A DNA stretch of 64,000 nucleotides from an uncultured Dyadobacter sp. (lineage in GTDB: Bacteria; Bacteroidota; Bacteroidia; Cytophagales; Spirosomataceae). Numbering within the stretch: position 1 is the stretch's first letter; each line of letters begins with the position of its first letter. Position numbers and translations under genes: made by a program. Below the pieces are notes generated by a model. That model was not told the origin of the DNA. It worked only from the letters and a program-made list of their open reading frames with translations, and did not search any database. This document shows positions 1-9,723 of the stretch, piece after piece. The DNA lies in the NCBI RefSeq assembly GCF_946482605.1, contig NZ_CAMLSE010000042.1, forward strand, positions 1 through 64,000, read 5' to 3'.

Positions 1-544
1 TGTAGGCGTGAATGGTTGTCATCAAGCCGTTAACGATACCAAATTTGTCTTCCAGCACCTGCGCCATTGGAGCAAGGCAGTTAGTAGTACAAGAAGCACC
101 GCTGATGATGGTTTCAGAACCATCTAGAATGTCGTGGTTAACATTGAAGACGATCGTTTTCAGGTCGCCGGTGGCAGGAGCGGAGATTACAACTTTCTTA
201 GCACCTGCTTTGATATGCGCACTTGCAGATTCTTGGCTGGTGAAGAAACCAGTACATTCCAGAACGACATCTACATCGTGAGATGCCCAGGGGATTTGTG
301 ATGGGTCACGCTGTGCGTAAATCACGATGTTTTCTCCATTGACAACAACCGAATTGTCTGTCGATTTTACCTCTGCGTCAAAACGTCCTTGGGCGGTATC
401 GTATTTAAGGAGATGTGCTAATACTTTTGGACTAGTCAAATCATTGATGGCTACGATATCGATGCCTTCCATGTTATAGATTTGACGGTAAACGAGGCGG
501 CCGATGCGGCCGAATCCGTTGATTGCAACTTTTACTTTTGACAT
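1..544 (-). CDS. gap: glyceraldehyde-3-phosphate dehydrogenase, type I (3' part outside window)
   Basis: Reads from 544 down to the window edge, so only the N-terminal 181 residues are present. It oxidises and phosphorylates glyceraldehyde 3-phosphate with NAD in cytoplasmic glycolysis. Visible are the Rossmann start [12 protein letters not shown], the strand VVLECTGFF and the active-site segment [12 protein letters not shown] with the catalytic cysteine near residue 150. The ATG at 542-544 gives [12 protein letters not shown], a typical start. No frameshift is seen. It is divergent from dapD across a 388-bp AT-rich gap. The product also acts on the glyceraldehyde 3-phosphate made by the aldolase at 48.8 kb. 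Confidence 0.97.
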   Translation of the reverse strand, partial: MSKVKVAINGFGRIGRLVYRQIYNMEGIDIVAINDLTSPKVLAHLLKYDTAQGRFDAEVKSTDNSVVVNGENIVIYAQRDPSQIPWASHDVDVVLECTGFFTSQESASAHIKAGAKKVVISAPATGDLKTIVFNVNHDILDGSETIISGASCTTNCLAPMAQVLEDKFGIVNGLMTTIHAY

Positions 545-932
545 ATCGAGGTAGATTGGTTATTTCTGCCGCAATATTAATAAAATAAGTCTAGGGATGA
601 AAAGTGTGATGGAAAATAATGGATATAGTTGAATAAGATGCGATTGGCTATTATAATTAGCAAATGAGCTATATTTAACTATTTTATTTAGCATCCTAAA
701 TTTAATAGCGTTTTGGTTTACTAATTAAATTAGCTCACCATCGTACATCTTCGTTTTGTAGTGTTTAATATTGACTTGTATTTCGCCTTCCTCTTATTAT
801 CTTTACTTATATAGTTGCTATCAACCTGCCATCTATCTAGATATGCATTTGACATTACATCTAATTCACTAAATCAAGTAAGTACCTATATAACAACTGT
901 TTAAATAAAATTTATTAATCTAATACTTTAAC
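545..932. other. AT-rich divergent intergenic region between gap and dapD
   Basis: This 388-bp gap separates two divergent housekeeping genes and should hold both promoters. On the minus strand a TAATATTG (plus 572-579) lies about 30 bp before the gap start codon and resembles a Bacteroidota -7 box; I could not place a convincing -33 partner. I see no open reading frame, no strong hairpin and no repeat in it. Confidence 0.5.
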
Positions 933-1748
933 ATGGATTTGTCCCAACAAATTGAAAATTACTGGTCCAACCGCGACCTGCTCAAAGAAGAATCTGCAAA
1001 AGATTTCATTCGTAACATCATTGAAGAGGTCGATAAAGGAAGGCTCCGTGTAGCAGAACCGGATGCTAATGGTGGATGGATTGTCAATGAGGCGCTAAAA
1101 AAAGCTATTATTCTTTACTTCCCGATCCAACAAATGCACGTTAGCGAAGTTGGGATTTTTGAATACCACGACAAGATGAAACTAAAAACGGGGTACGACC
1201 AGCTAGGCGTAAGAGTGGTGCCTCCCGCAGTGGCCAGATACGGAGCCTACATTTCCAAAGGTGTTGTTCTGATGCCTTCTTATGTTAACATCGGCGCCTA
1301 TATAGATGAAGGTACGATGGTCGACACCTGGGCAACTGTCGGAAGCTGTGCACAAATTGGCAAGAACGTCCACCTCAGCGGCGGAGTAGGAATAGGAGGG
1401 GTGCTGGAACCCGTTCAGGCGGCGCCCGTAATCATCGAAGATGGTGCATTTATTGGCTCACGCTGCATTGTCGTAGAAGGAGCGCGTATTGGAAAAAGGG
1501 CCGTTTTAGGCGCGGGTGTAACGATTACAGGCAGCTCAAAGATCATCGATGTAACAGGAAGCGAACCCGTAGAATACAAAGGCTACGTCCCTGAGGATTC
1601 TGTCGTAATACCAGGAACACTGCCGAAAGAGTTCGCTGCGGGCACCTATCACGTTCCCTGCGCTTTGATTATCGGAAAGAGAAAGGCTAGTACCGACCTG
1701 AAAACCTCTCTGAATGAAGCACTTCGTGAAAACCACGTTGCGGTGTAA
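933..1748 (+). CDS. dapD: 2,3,4,5-tetrahydropyridine-2,6-dicarboxylate N-succinyltransferase
   Basis: Transfers succinyl from succinyl-CoA to tetrahydrodipicolinate, a cytoplasmic step of the succinylase route to meso-diaminopimelate and lysine. The 271-residue length is normal for DapD. An N-terminal helical domain (about 1-100) is followed by a left-handed beta-helix built of hexapeptide repeats (about 105-235), seen in segments such as VNIGAYIDEGTMVDTWATVGSCAQIGKNVHL split over successive coils, and the glycine-rich GGVGIGGVLEP typical of the family. The gene is monocistronic and followed by a clear hairpin terminator. Confidence 0.96.
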   Translation: MDLSQQIENYWSNRDLLKEESAKDFIRNIIEEVDKGRLRVAEPDANGGWIVNEALKKAIILYFPIQQMHVSEVGIFEYHDKMKLKTGYDQLGVRVVPPAVARYGAYISKGVVLMPSYVNIGAYIDEGTMVDTWATVGSCAQIGKNVHLSGGVGIGGVLEPVQAAPVIIEDGAFIGSRCIVVEGARIGKRAVLGAGVTITGSSKIIDVTGSEPVEYKGYVPEDSVVIPGTLPKEFAAGTYHVPCALIIGKRKASTDLKTSLNEALRENHVAV

Positions 1749-1777
1749 CAAACTGAGTAAATATAAAATACAAATGT

Positions 1778-1807
1778 AAATGCGACATGGCTTTCCGTGT
1801 CGCATTT
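1778..1807 (+). terminator. dapD terminator hairpin
   Basis: A 10-bp perfect stem, AAATGCGACA with TGTCGCATTT, encloses a 10-nt loop and is followed by an AT-rich run. It lies 30 bp after the dapD stop. Confidence 0.8.
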
Positions 1808-1833
1808 ATTATTTCCAGGCAGTCACACTTCGC

Positions 1834-1884
1834 AATACAAATGTAAATAGAATTGTAAATTCGAGACACATTATTTAATTTACA
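1834..1884. promoter_or_regulatory. TGTAAAT repeats upstream of the XRE regulator (candidate operator)
   Basis: TGTAAAT occurs at 1842-1848 and 1854-1860 and its inverse ATTTACA at 1878-1884. A 15-bp sequence, AATACAAATGTAAAT, is present exactly twice (1767-1781 and 1834-1848). Small XRE proteins often bind such repeats to control themselves; that link is inference only. Confidence 0.3.
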
Positions 1885-1903
1885 TAATTACATCAATCAA
1901 AGT

Positions 1904-1935
1904 TTCGATAATTGGCCGATATTGATTTATATTTG
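1904..1935 (+). promoter_or_regulatory. Candidate promoter of the XRE regulator
   Basis: TATATTTG at 1928-1935 matches the Bacteroidota -7 consensus TAnnTTTG in every fixed position. An imperfect -33 element (TTCG, 1904-1907) sits 20 bp upstream. The start codon follows 24 bp after the -7 box. Confidence 0.45.
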
Positions 1936-1959
1936 TCCATTAATTAACATTATTAAATA

Positions 1960-2337
1960 ATGGATTTAACTGAGAAGATTAAACAGATACTCGCCGATAA
2001 GAATACCACTCCCTCGCTTTTTGCAGATGAAATTGGCATCCAGCGTTCCAGCATGTCACATATCCTGGCCGGACGTAACAAGCCAAGTCTCGACATGGTC
2101 CAAAAAATTGTAAAGCGGTACCCTGAGCTCGGTGTGAAATGGATTCTGGACGATGAACCACTGCCGGATATGCCGGATAACAGCCTTTTAGAATCGCGCA
2201 AAAAAAGCCCGACCGTGCCTGCGCCCGTACAAACGAATCCTCAGAAAGAGAAAAAGGAAGTTTTGCCTGAAAAAAAGATCGAAAAAGTGCTTATTTTTTA
2301 TTCAGATGGCACTTTTCAGGAATTCAAGCACTCGTAA
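1960..2337 (+). CDS. XRE-family helix-turn-helix regulator
   Basis: A 125-residue cytoplasmic DNA-binding protein. Residues about 3-62 form a Cro/CI-type HTH (IKQILADKNTTPSLFADEIG with the recognition helix region RSSMSHILAGRNKPSL). The middle is a lysine- and proline-rich linker (about 75-110) and the C-terminal strand KVLIFYSDGTFQEFKH is a conserved tail in Bacteroidota members of this group. It ends 45 bp before the convergent T9SS gene. Targets are unknown; repeats just upstream suggest self-control. Confidence 0.85.
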   Translation: MDLTEKIKQILADKNTTPSLFADEIGIQRSSMSHILAGRNKPSLDMVQKIVKRYPELGVKWILDDEPLPDMPDNSLLESRKKSPTVPAPVQTNPQKEKKEVLPEKKIEKVLIFYSDGTFQEFKHS

Positions 2338-2382
2338 AAACTGCAACGCGAAAATTGAAAATGGTAGAGAAAAGAGGGAGGC

Positions 2383-4311
2383 TTACTTTAAAAGGAGAAT
2401 TGTACCCATAATCTCCCGGCTTTCCGTCTTGATCACGTACGGGTAGTCTCCCGCAGGGACAGGAGAATTTTTGTAGGTGCCGTTCCAGGGTTGTGCGTAG
2501 CCATCGGAATAGAACACCATGGTTCCCCAGCGATTGTAAATCCGCATCTGCAAAATTTGATTGTCGGCATTGAAGATTTGAAATGTATCGTTATGCCCGT
2601 CGTTGTTTGGAGAGAAGGTTGTGGGTATGTACATTTTCTTAATAAGGTAAACCAGGACACTATCCGTGTCCGAGCATCCTTGCTCAGATGTAACGACAAG
2701 CGTGAATAACTGCTCCTGCTGAACCGGCGCCACACTGGCATTCTGCTCGTCCGCGGCAGAGATCAAGCTGGCAGCGGGTGTCCAGGCGAAAGTTTTACCA
2801 GGCCCGTCCGGCGTTACAACCGGAATGATCGTGGCTCTTCCGCCTTCCACAACACCCTTTTTCTCGGGCAGTGTCACAGAAAGCTCTTCCCGGGTTATTT
2901 CAATAGTGTCCCGTCCGGAACAACCTGCAATGGCGTTCGAAATTTCCAGCTCATATACCCCCGGCTCCCTGACCACGAGCTGCGGCGTTTTCTCTTCCAG
3001 CGGAACAGCCCCTTTTCTCCACACGGCTTGTTCGCTCGCCGCTACCGTTCCCCCGTTCGCCAAAAGTACGATAGAGTCCGTTTTGCAAAGTACCTGTTTC
3101 AATGCTGAAATTTCAGCGGGAATGGGCGGGGCAAAAGATGCTTTTACAACCAGGGAATTGGTATCGCGCGAACACTTATTGATATAACTTTTGACAACAG
3201 AATAGCTCCCTGAATCCTTTACCATGATACTTGCCGTGGTCGCCCCGGGGATATTAAGCCCATTCAGCTGCCATTGATATGCCCAGTCTGGTGAGCTCTG
3301 GGTCTTCAACTCCACCGGTGCTTCCTTACAGAAGACAAGCTCCGTCACAGGCTGCTCGTTCTGCATGATAACGGGAGGTTCTGGCTGATCGTCGGTACAG
3401 TCAATGACCAGCAACTGAAAATCCCGCCTCACCAATCCAATGCGCCGTCCGTTTCTAAACTCCTCGCATTGTACCGTAAAAACATATAATCCAAGCGTAC
3501 CGGCATTCACCGTCAGCTGGCCGGTGGAGCTGATCTTCAAGGGACTTGACCCGGGTATGATATTGGAAAGGCCGATCCCTCTTGACCAACTGACGAGCGG
3601 AAACGTAGTTCCCGGGTATTTATCGCCGTTAGGATTTCTCGGATCTGTATGACCGCGCATCGGTGTGACTAGCGAGTAGCGCAATTCGTCGCCGTCGGCA
3701 TCGGTAGCACTCATGTTCATGGAGAACAGACGGTTTGCACAAATATACTGACCGTTAGGAGCTACAAATTCGGGAGATGAATTACGGGCCGACAGCGGTG
3801 GAAATTCCAGGTAAAAGACCATACCGTTATCGCCCGGATCCTCGATGTTGTTGATATCGTCATTCCGGCAGCAACGTTCCCACGCGATATAGTAACCTTC
3901 CGGGTCATTGTACTTGTCCGGATCAAGCTGGATGGTGCCCCGGTAATATCCAATGGATGTATTGAGAGACCGGCTGACCGCACACGCTTTGTTCTGGTAG
4001 ATAATCGTCTCGGTATTAATGTAGCTAAGCTTGAAAGTGGTCTTGAAGCTCTTATCACTTTTCTGATAGATGTGCAAATCCACATCAGGGTCACGGTTGC
4101 CAGGCTTCGTTGCGGTGGGAATGGTGATATTGTTCTGATCCCAGAATTGGATCAGGGTTATTTCAAAGCTTCCCGGCGAACCGGTTGCTTTCATCTGCAA
4201 CTCGCCGCCGACAATATGATTGGCGTAGGTTAACGGTGTAAACCAGGCTATCAAAGAAAGAATAAGCAATTGTAACCGTAGATCTTTCAACATAGCGATT
4301 GATTTGGTCAT
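2383..4311 (-). CDS. secreted gliding-motility-type protein with T9SS type B C-terminal domain
   Basis: About 642 residues. A signal peptide (LRLQLLILSLIAWFTPLTYA) precedes a large extracellular region with Ig-like strands; the C-terminal 85 residues are a CHU_C/gliding-motility C-terminal domain, shown by IPTTFSPNNDGHNDTFQI, the RIYNRWGTMVFYS motif, PWNGTY and the PAGDYPYVI ending. That domain directs export by the type IX secretion system and surface attachment in Bacteroidota. The longest frame begins with a TTG at 4335; the ATG at 4311 (or 4293, directly before the signal helix) is more likely. The substrate or adhesion target is not evident. It is divergent from the SusC gene at 4.7 kb. 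Confidence 0.88.
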   Translation of the reverse strand: MTKSIAMLKDLRLQLLILSLIAWFTPLTYANHIVGGELQMKATGSPGSFEITLIQFWDQNNITIPTATKPGNRDPDVDLHIYQKSDKSFKTTFKLSYINTETIIYQNKACAVSRSLNTSIGYYRGTIQLDPDKYNDPEGYYIAWERCCRNDDINNIEDPGDNGMVFYLEFPPLSARNSSPEFVAPNGQYICANRLFSMNMSATDADGDELRYSLVTPMRGHTDPRNPNGDKYPGTTFPLVSWSRGIGLSNIIPGSSPLKISSTGQLTVNAGTLGLYVFTVQCEEFRNGRRIGLVRRDFQLLVIDCTDDQPEPPVIMQNEQPVTELVFCKEAPVELKTQSSPDWAYQWQLNGLNIPGATTASIMVKDSGSYSVVKSYINKCSRDTNSLVVKASFAPPIPAEISALKQVLCKTDSIVLLANGGTVAASEQAVWRKGAVPLEEKTPQLVVREPGVYELEISNAIAGCSGRDTIEITREELSVTLPEKKGVVEGGRATIIPVVTPDGPGKTFAWTPAASLISAADEQNASVAPVQQEQLFTLVVTSEQGCSDTDSVLVYLIKKMYIPTTFSPNNDGHNDTFQIFNADNQILQMRIYNRWGTMVFYSDGYAQPWNGTYKNSPVPAGDYPYVIKTESREIMGTILLLK

Positions 4312-4428
4312 TGCAGAAGCTCTAAAAGTAGTCAATTGTCAGTATATCACCAGATTGGCGGGGCAATAATTTTCCAACGCATCGACACATGTAAATAAAT
4401 TGTGTCCAATCTACAATTTGGACAAATA

Positions 4429-4474
4429 ACCGGACAGAGCAGGATAGTATGAAATTCAAATACAGATACTATTG
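4429..4474 (+). promoter_or_regulatory. Regulon promoter copy 1: 20-bp element plus -7 box, upstream of susC
   Basis: ACCGGACAGAGCAGGATAGT (4429-4448) is followed after exactly 18 bp by TACTATTG (4467-4474), a Bacteroidota-like -7 box. The same pair with the same spacing occurs at 9620, 14598 and 19864. The element covers the place of the -33 box, so it is either an activator site or the -33 contact of an alternative sigma factor. The start codon follows about 230 bp downstream. Confidence 0.7.
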
Positions 4475-4701
4475 CTAAATAATAAAATTCAAATCATTAA
4501 TTGTACATATCAAACATACTAATCGGTATGTACCTGACAATCAGTCATTTTAAAGATTGTCTATGTGTTTGAATTTCATTAGCCTGTCAGGGGCCAGCCA
4601 AGGCCTGATGTTTCACTTAAATACCACTCTATGAAGAAAAGAAAGACATGAATTACCCATTATTAAGCAACCATTTTATCAACTATTCCCATCCTAAGCG
4701 C

Positions 4702-7700
4702 ATGAATCAACCTCGACAATCAAAATCCGGCGATGGCTTGCGATTTCTTCGTAAGCTGTTGTTTGGCCAAGTTCTAATGGGTGTTGCATTTGCCGGCTTC
4801 CACGAAGCACAGGCAGGTAGTGCCTATGCAAAAGACCCCGTAACAATTACAGCGGAGCGGTCTATCAAAGGTAAGATCACAGATGAAAAGGGCCTCGGTT
4901 TGCCAGGCGTAAGTGTGATCGTAAAGGGTTCCAGCACCGGCACAGTAAGTGACGCGGAAGGGCAGTACACCATCAATGTACCTGAATCGGGCGGTCCCGT
5001 TTTAGTTTTCTCTTTTGTCGGGTACGTACCAAAAGAGATTACAGTAGGAAATCAGACTTCTCTGGACGTCCAGCTGGCTGTGGATACCAAAGCACTGGAG
5101 GAAGTAATCGTAGTCGGATATGGCACCCAGCGCCGGCGCGATATCACCTCGGCGATTTCAACCATCGACATGAAGGACATCGGTGAGGTACCCAAATCCA
5201 ATGTAACCCGGATGATCCAGGGGCAGGCCCCGGGAGTGATCATCAAGCAAAAAAGCGGTACGCCCGGCCAGCAGTTCGATATTAAAGTCAGGGGGATCAG
5301 CTCGCTCGGTGCCGGCAGTGACCCGTTGTACGTTATTGACGGTTTTCCGGTCGGTACCTCTGCCGGACAGAACCTGAATCCCAACGATATCGAGACGATC
5401 TCTGTTTTGAAGGATGCGGCTTCCACAGCGATCTATGGTGCCCGCGGCTCTAACGGGGTAGTCCTGATCACGACGAAATCGGCTAAGGAAGGAAAAACGA
5501 GTCTCAATGTCTCCATCGATTACGGTATTCAGAACGTTCCCGATGCGCGCAAGACCAAAGTGCTGAACGGCAGGGACTTTGCTCAATTCAAAAAAGAGGT
5601 TTTCATCGGACGTTTTGTACTGGCCAATAAACGGCAGCCCTCCACCGAAGAGATCCCCATTGACTTCCGTAACCCCGAAGATACTAAGTACTCCACCAAT
5701 TGGTTCGATCTGATCCTGCACAACAATGCGCCGTATAAGGACGTCAACCTGACCCTGTCGTCCGGAAAAGGCCCGATCAAGTCGGTCGTTTCGCTCGGCT
5801 ACTACAAAGAGGACGGCGCATTGAAATACACCGATTACGACCGCGCGTCCCTGCGAACCAACCTGGCTGGTGATATCAACAAGTTCATTACCATGGGTGC
5901 GAACATCGCCGGAAGTTATTCCAGATCGAGCCTTGCCTCCACCGATGGCCGGAATGCACAGGTGGGATTGACGCTCATCGCGGACCCGCGCTATCCGGCG
6001 TACGACGCCAAGGGCGAACTCATTCCATATTACAATGGAGTAGGAGATGTCTTTGGTTTTCCCAACCCTTTGTACATGCTGAAAAACCTCAAAAGGAACC
6101 GGAACATCGCCGACATTACAGCCAATGGTTACATTGAACTCAACCTCGCGCCCGGTTTGAAGTTCAGGTCTTCGTTAAATGCAAAGATCAATTACAATAC
6201 CTATAAGGAGTACGTACCTTCGACAATCGGCTTGCCCGTCGCGACCGGCACCAACGGCGCGCCGCCACGGATCGCTACCGAGCGCGACGACTCGGAGGAA
6301 CTTAGGAACTACGCGGCCGACCAGTTACTTACTTACAACAGGCAATTCGGCGAAAATCATCATTTCGACGCAATGCTGGGATACACCGCACAGCAGGAAA
6401 CGGTGAAAGGCTTGTATGGTTCCGGAAACACCTTCCCGGATGACCTGACGCCCTATCTCGGAAACGCGACCATCCGCTCGTCGAACTCGATCGAACGCAG
6501 ATGGACGATGATTGCGTACATGGCGAGGCTCAACTATTCATTTAAAGACAAGTACCTGCTTTCCGCATCATTCCGCCGCGAAGGCAGCTCTCGTTTTAGC
6601 GAGGGGAACAAGTATGGTAACTTTCCGGCCGCATCCGTTGGCTGGCGGATCTCCGAAGAGTCGTTTATGCCAAAAGCTGCCTGGCTGACGGATCTGAAAT
6701 TCCGCGGAAGCTGGGGTATGACGGGCAACAACACTTATAATGTGACTGGTGCCAACAACTTCGGAACAGGGCAGAATGCGGGTGACGACGGCAACTACGC
6801 AAGTCTTGCATTCCTTGGATTGAACAACTATGTATTCAACAATGCATTGGCTTCGGGTAAAACAGTGACCCGCTTTGCCAACTCACAGCTGACCTGGGAG
6901 AAGTCCAACCAGCTCGACATTGGTTTTGACCTGGCTACCTTCGACAACCGATTGGTATTTACGGTAGAATACTACAAAAAAATCACCGATGATATGTTGC
7001 TCGGATACAGCATTCCCGCCGTGTCGGGCTTCACATCCACGTTGAAAAACCTGGGGAAAGTACAGAACAAAGGGATTGAAATCGCAGGTTCATACCGTAT
7101 AAAGATCGGCGCGGTGAACTTCCGTACCAATGCTAACATTACGTTTAACCGCAACAAGATCCTTGAAATTAAAGGACAGAACGATTTTATCCTGAACGGA
7201 AGCCAGTACGGCGGCTACAATATCCACCAGGTCGGACGCCCGATCGGTATGCTTTTCGGCTACCGGAAGCTCGGCATTTTCAACACCCAGGCCGAGATCG
7301 ACGCGTCACCATTGCAGGAAGGCGCTGTGCCGGGTGCGATGAAATTCGCGGATTTGCATGGTGCAGCTGATGGCGGACCCGACGGCATCGTTTCTTATGA
7401 CACCAAGGACATGACAGAGATCGGCAACCCGAACCCCAAATTCAACTGGGGATGGACGGTAGCGGCCGATTACAAACGCTTCGATATCAGCGTCCTGCTG
7501 ATGGGCGCCTACAAATTCGACGTGTATCGTAACATCGAAGCTTCCACGATGAATATGGACGGTGTTTTCAATGTCCTGGAAAAAGCAAAAGACCGCTGGC
7601 GTTCAGCCGCAGACCCGGGCCCGAATCCCAACGCCAAGAATTCGCAGGGCGGTACCGATTACTTCAAATGGTCACGCGAGAGCAGTGAGCGCTACGTCTA

Positions 7701-7935
7701 CGACGGAACGCACACCTGGATCAAAAACGTGACGATCGGCTACACGCTTCCCAAAGTTGATGGTATTCTTTCAGACGCGCGTATTTTCATCAATGCGGCT
7801 AACCTGCTGCTCATTACAAAGTATCCCGGAAACAACCCGGATGCTGGTGTAAGAGCTGGAATCGAACTGAACAATGACGACGAGTCATACCCGGTTCCAA
7901 GAACGTTCTCTGCGGGTATTAAAGTTAACTTCTAA
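4702..7935 (+). CDS. SusC/RagA-family TonB-linked outer membrane protein
   Basis: A roughly 1077-residue TonB-dependent transporter that moves an oligosaccharide or similar ligand captured by its SusD partner across the outer membrane. A signal peptide is followed by a carboxypeptidase-regulatory-like domain (about 54-135, with GKITDEKGLGLPGVSVIVKG), a plug (from about 137, VVGYGTQRRRDITSAIS and DPLYVIDGFPVG) and a C-terminal beta-barrel ending in a phenylalanine (IKVNF). The frame is open from 4648, but the ATG at 4702 gives MNQPRQS, matching MNQFRQS at the start of the paralogue at 15 kb, so I place the start there. It is directly followed by susD. Confidence 0.95.
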   Translation: MNQPRQSKSGDGLRFLRKLLFGQVLMGVAFAGFHEAQAGSAYAKDPVTITAERSIKGKITDEKGLGLPGVSVIVKGSSTGTVSDAEGQYTINVPESGGPVLVFSFVGYVPKEITVGNQTSLDVQLAVDTKALEEVIVVGYGTQRRRDITSAISTIDMKDIGEVPKSNVTRMIQGQAPGVIIKQKSGTPGQQFDIKVRGISSLGAGSDPLYVIDGFPVGTSAGQNLNPNDIETISVLKDAASTAIYGARGSNGVVLITTKSAKEGKTSLNVSIDYGIQNVPDARKTKVLNGRDFAQFKKEVFIGRFVLANKRQPSTEEIPIDFRNPEDTKYSTNWFDLILHNNAPYKDVNLTLSSGKGPIKSVVSLGYYKEDGALKYTDYDRASLRTNLAGDINKFITMGANIAGSYSRSSLASTDGRNAQVGLTLIADPRYPAYDAKGELIPYYNGVGDVFGFPNPLYMLKNLKRNRNIADITANGYIELNLAPGLKFRSSLNAKINYNTYKEYVPSTIGLPVATGTNGAPPRIATERDDSEELRNYAADQLLTYNRQFGENHHFDAMLGYTAQQETVKGLYGSGNTFPDDLTPYLGNATIRSSNSIERRWTMIAYMARLNYSFKDKYLLSASFRREGSSRFSEGNKYGNFPAASVGWRISEESFMPKAAWLTDLKFRGSWGMTGNNTYNVTGANNFGTGQNAGDDGNYASLAFLGLNNYVFNNALASGKTVTRFANSQLTWEKSNQLDIGFDLATFDNRLVFTVEYYKKITDDMLLGYSIPAVSGFTSTLKNLGKVQNKGIEIAGSYRIKIGAVNFRTNANITFNRNKILEIKGQNDFILNGSQYGGYNIHQVGRPIGMLFGYRKLGIFNTQAEIDASPLQEGAVPGAMKFADLHGAADGGPDGIVSYDTKDMTEIGNPNPKFNWGWTVAADYKRFDISVLLMGAYKFDVYRNIEASTMNMDGVFNVLEKAKDRWRSAADPGPNPNAKNSQGGTDYFKWSRESSERYVYDGTHTWIKNVTIGYTLPKVDGILSDARIFINAANLLLITKYPGNNPDAGVRAGIELNNDDESYPVPRTFSAGIKVNF

Positions 7936-7946
7936 CATTGATAGCA

Positions 7947-9452
7947 ATGAAAAAAATAACCGTCATAGGCATTGCATTGAGTCTCATGCTATCTTCCTGT
8001 GGAGAAGGCTTCCTGAATGAGACCGACCCAACAAAGGTTGGGGTGGATGTATTTTATAAAAATGAGGCCCAGGTCAAACAGGCGCTGAGCGGCGTTTACA
8101 GCCAGGTGCAGGCGATGAATAATACGGCTTACCTTTTCGGGGAATTCCAGACCGATAACACCACCATCGACCTCAACCCTTCCGACCGCGGGGGGGCAGG
8201 CGGCTGGGAAGCATTCGAGTTTGGTACCGTCAACTCCGGCAACGGAGAGATCGCCAACCTCTGGAACGGCTACTACGCCGCATTGTACAACTGCAACCTG
8301 ACTCTCGAAAAAATGCAGGCTGCCACGATCGACGACGCCCCGAGGAAGGAAATAGAAGGTCAGCTGAAATTTCTCAGGGCCTATATGTACTTCAATCTCA
8401 CGCAATATTTTGGTGACGTTATCATCGTCACTTCGACACTCGTGACGCCTGATCCTGCATTTGATCTCGTACGCGCGCCCCAGGCGGAAGTTTGGGCCCA
8501 AATCGAGAAAGATCTGAAAGATGCCATCGCTGCACTTCCGGCAAAATACGCCAATGCGGCTGACAAAGGCAGGGCCACCAAGGGCGCCGCGCTCAGCCTC
8601 CTGGGTAAATCTTATCTTATAAATAAGAAATACGCGGAAGCCGTCACTACCCTTAAGGAGGTGACAACGCTGGGTTATGCGTTAAATGCCAGCTATGCCG
8701 ACAATTTCGATCCCTCTCCGGCTAAAAAGAACGGGGTAGAATCGATATTCGAAATCCAGTACCAGGGCGACAACGACCTGGGCGAATGGAGTAATTTCCA
8801 GTACGTGTTTGCGCCAAGGGTTTCCAAAGGTGCTGTGACTGGCTACTCCAATGGGGCTAACGGCGGTAGAAATGTGCCTACCAACGACATCATGGCTGCT
8901 TACGAGAAGGGCGATATGCGGAAGGACCTGTCGCTCAAACCCGATTTTACATTGGATGGCAAGGTATATCCGGTTCCTTTTGTATCAAAGTACAACTACC
9001 CGCATACGATCGTGAACCGGACGAATACAAACTGGCCGGTGCTACGATACGCCGATGTGCTGTTGATGCTTGCCGAAGCTATGAACGAACAGTCGGGACC
9101 TACGGCCGAAGCCCTGGGTTATTTGAATCAGATTCGTAAACGGGCTGGTCTGGTGGACCTCGCCATTGCAGACAAAGTGGCTTTCCGAACTGCCGTATTG
9201 AAGGAAAGAAGATTGGAACTGGCATTCGAAAATCACCGGTGGTTTGATTTGAAACGGACCAAAACCCCCGCGGAATGGGCGGCATTTATGAACGCTCATG
9301 GTACTATGGAACGCGCCAAGCCGACGGTAGACCGTGGTAATGTACCTTTCAACTCGACCGACTACGTCTACACCGAGAACGAGTACTTTCTGCCATTGCC
9401 CGCGCCGCAAATTCTGATCAACCCCAAACTAGTTCAGAATCCGGGATATTGA
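7947..9452 (+). CDS. SusD/RagB-family nutrient-binding lipoprotein
   Basis: The surface lipoprotein lid of the SusC gene 11 bp upstream. Residues 1-20 are a lipoprotein signal (MKKITVIGIALSLMLSSC), with the lipidated cysteine near residue 18. The family shape is present: GFLNETDPTKVGVDVFY at the start, the TPR-like helical core, LRAYMYFNLTQYFGDV, and C-terminal VLKERRLELAFENHRWFDLKR. Its 501 residues are typical. The frame could open at a TTG at 7938; the ATG at 7947 starts the signal peptide exactly. A terminator follows. Confidence 0.95.
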   Translation: MKKITVIGIALSLMLSSCGEGFLNETDPTKVGVDVFYKNEAQVKQALSGVYSQVQAMNNTAYLFGEFQTDNTTIDLNPSDRGGAGGWEAFEFGTVNSGNGEIANLWNGYYAALYNCNLTLEKMQAATIDDAPRKEIEGQLKFLRAYMYFNLTQYFGDVIIVTSTLVTPDPAFDLVRAPQAEVWAQIEKDLKDAIAALPAKYANAADKGRATKGAALSLLGKSYLINKKYAEAVTTLKEVTTLGYALNASYADNFDPSPAKKNGVESIFEIQYQGDNDLGEWSNFQYVFAPRVSKGAVTGYSNGANGGRNVPTNDIMAAYEKGDMRKDLSLKPDFTLDGKVYPVPFVSKYNYPHTIVNRTNTNWPVLRYADVLLMLAEAMNEQSGPTAEALGYLNQIRKRAGLVDLAIADKVAFRTAVLKERRLELAFENHRWFDLKRTKTPAEWAAFMNAHGTMERAKPTVDRGNVPFNSTDYVYTENEYFLPLPAPQILINPKLVQNPGY

Positions 9453-9473
9453 TCTGATATTGTTCAAAACAAT

Positions 9474-9504
9474 CAGGAGAGGCATCATAAACATGCCTCT
9501 CCTG
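9474..9504 (+). terminator. terminator after the first susCD pair
   Basis: A perfect 12-bp stem, CAGGAGAGGCAT with ATGCCTCTCCTG, and a 7-nt loop, followed by an AT-rich stretch. It lies 22 bp after the susD stop and separates it from the cytochrome gene. Confidence 0.75.
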
Positions 9505-9619
9505 TTAAATTTTATAACTAATCCATGACAAACACCGTTATAAAGCTGATAAACAAGCCAATATCGAAACATATGATATATAACAGTTTCAAGAATTTAA
9601 TGAATATTTATGATCCACA

Positions 9620-9665
9620 ACAAGACAGAACAGGATACTGATATCCGGTTTGCGTTTTAGTATTG
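9620..9665 (+). promoter_or_regulatory. Regulon promoter copy 2, upstream of the DUF1549/DUF1553 gene
   Basis: ACAAGACAGAACAGGATACT (9620-9639) matches the shared element in 16 or more of 20 positions and is followed after exactly 18 bp by TAGTATTG (9658-9665). The GTG start codon is 59 bp downstream. Confidence 0.65.
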
Positions 9666-9723
9666 TACCCTATTACGGGAATATCACAAGCCGGTATCCC
9701 CAGAACCACTAACCCCTTACATT

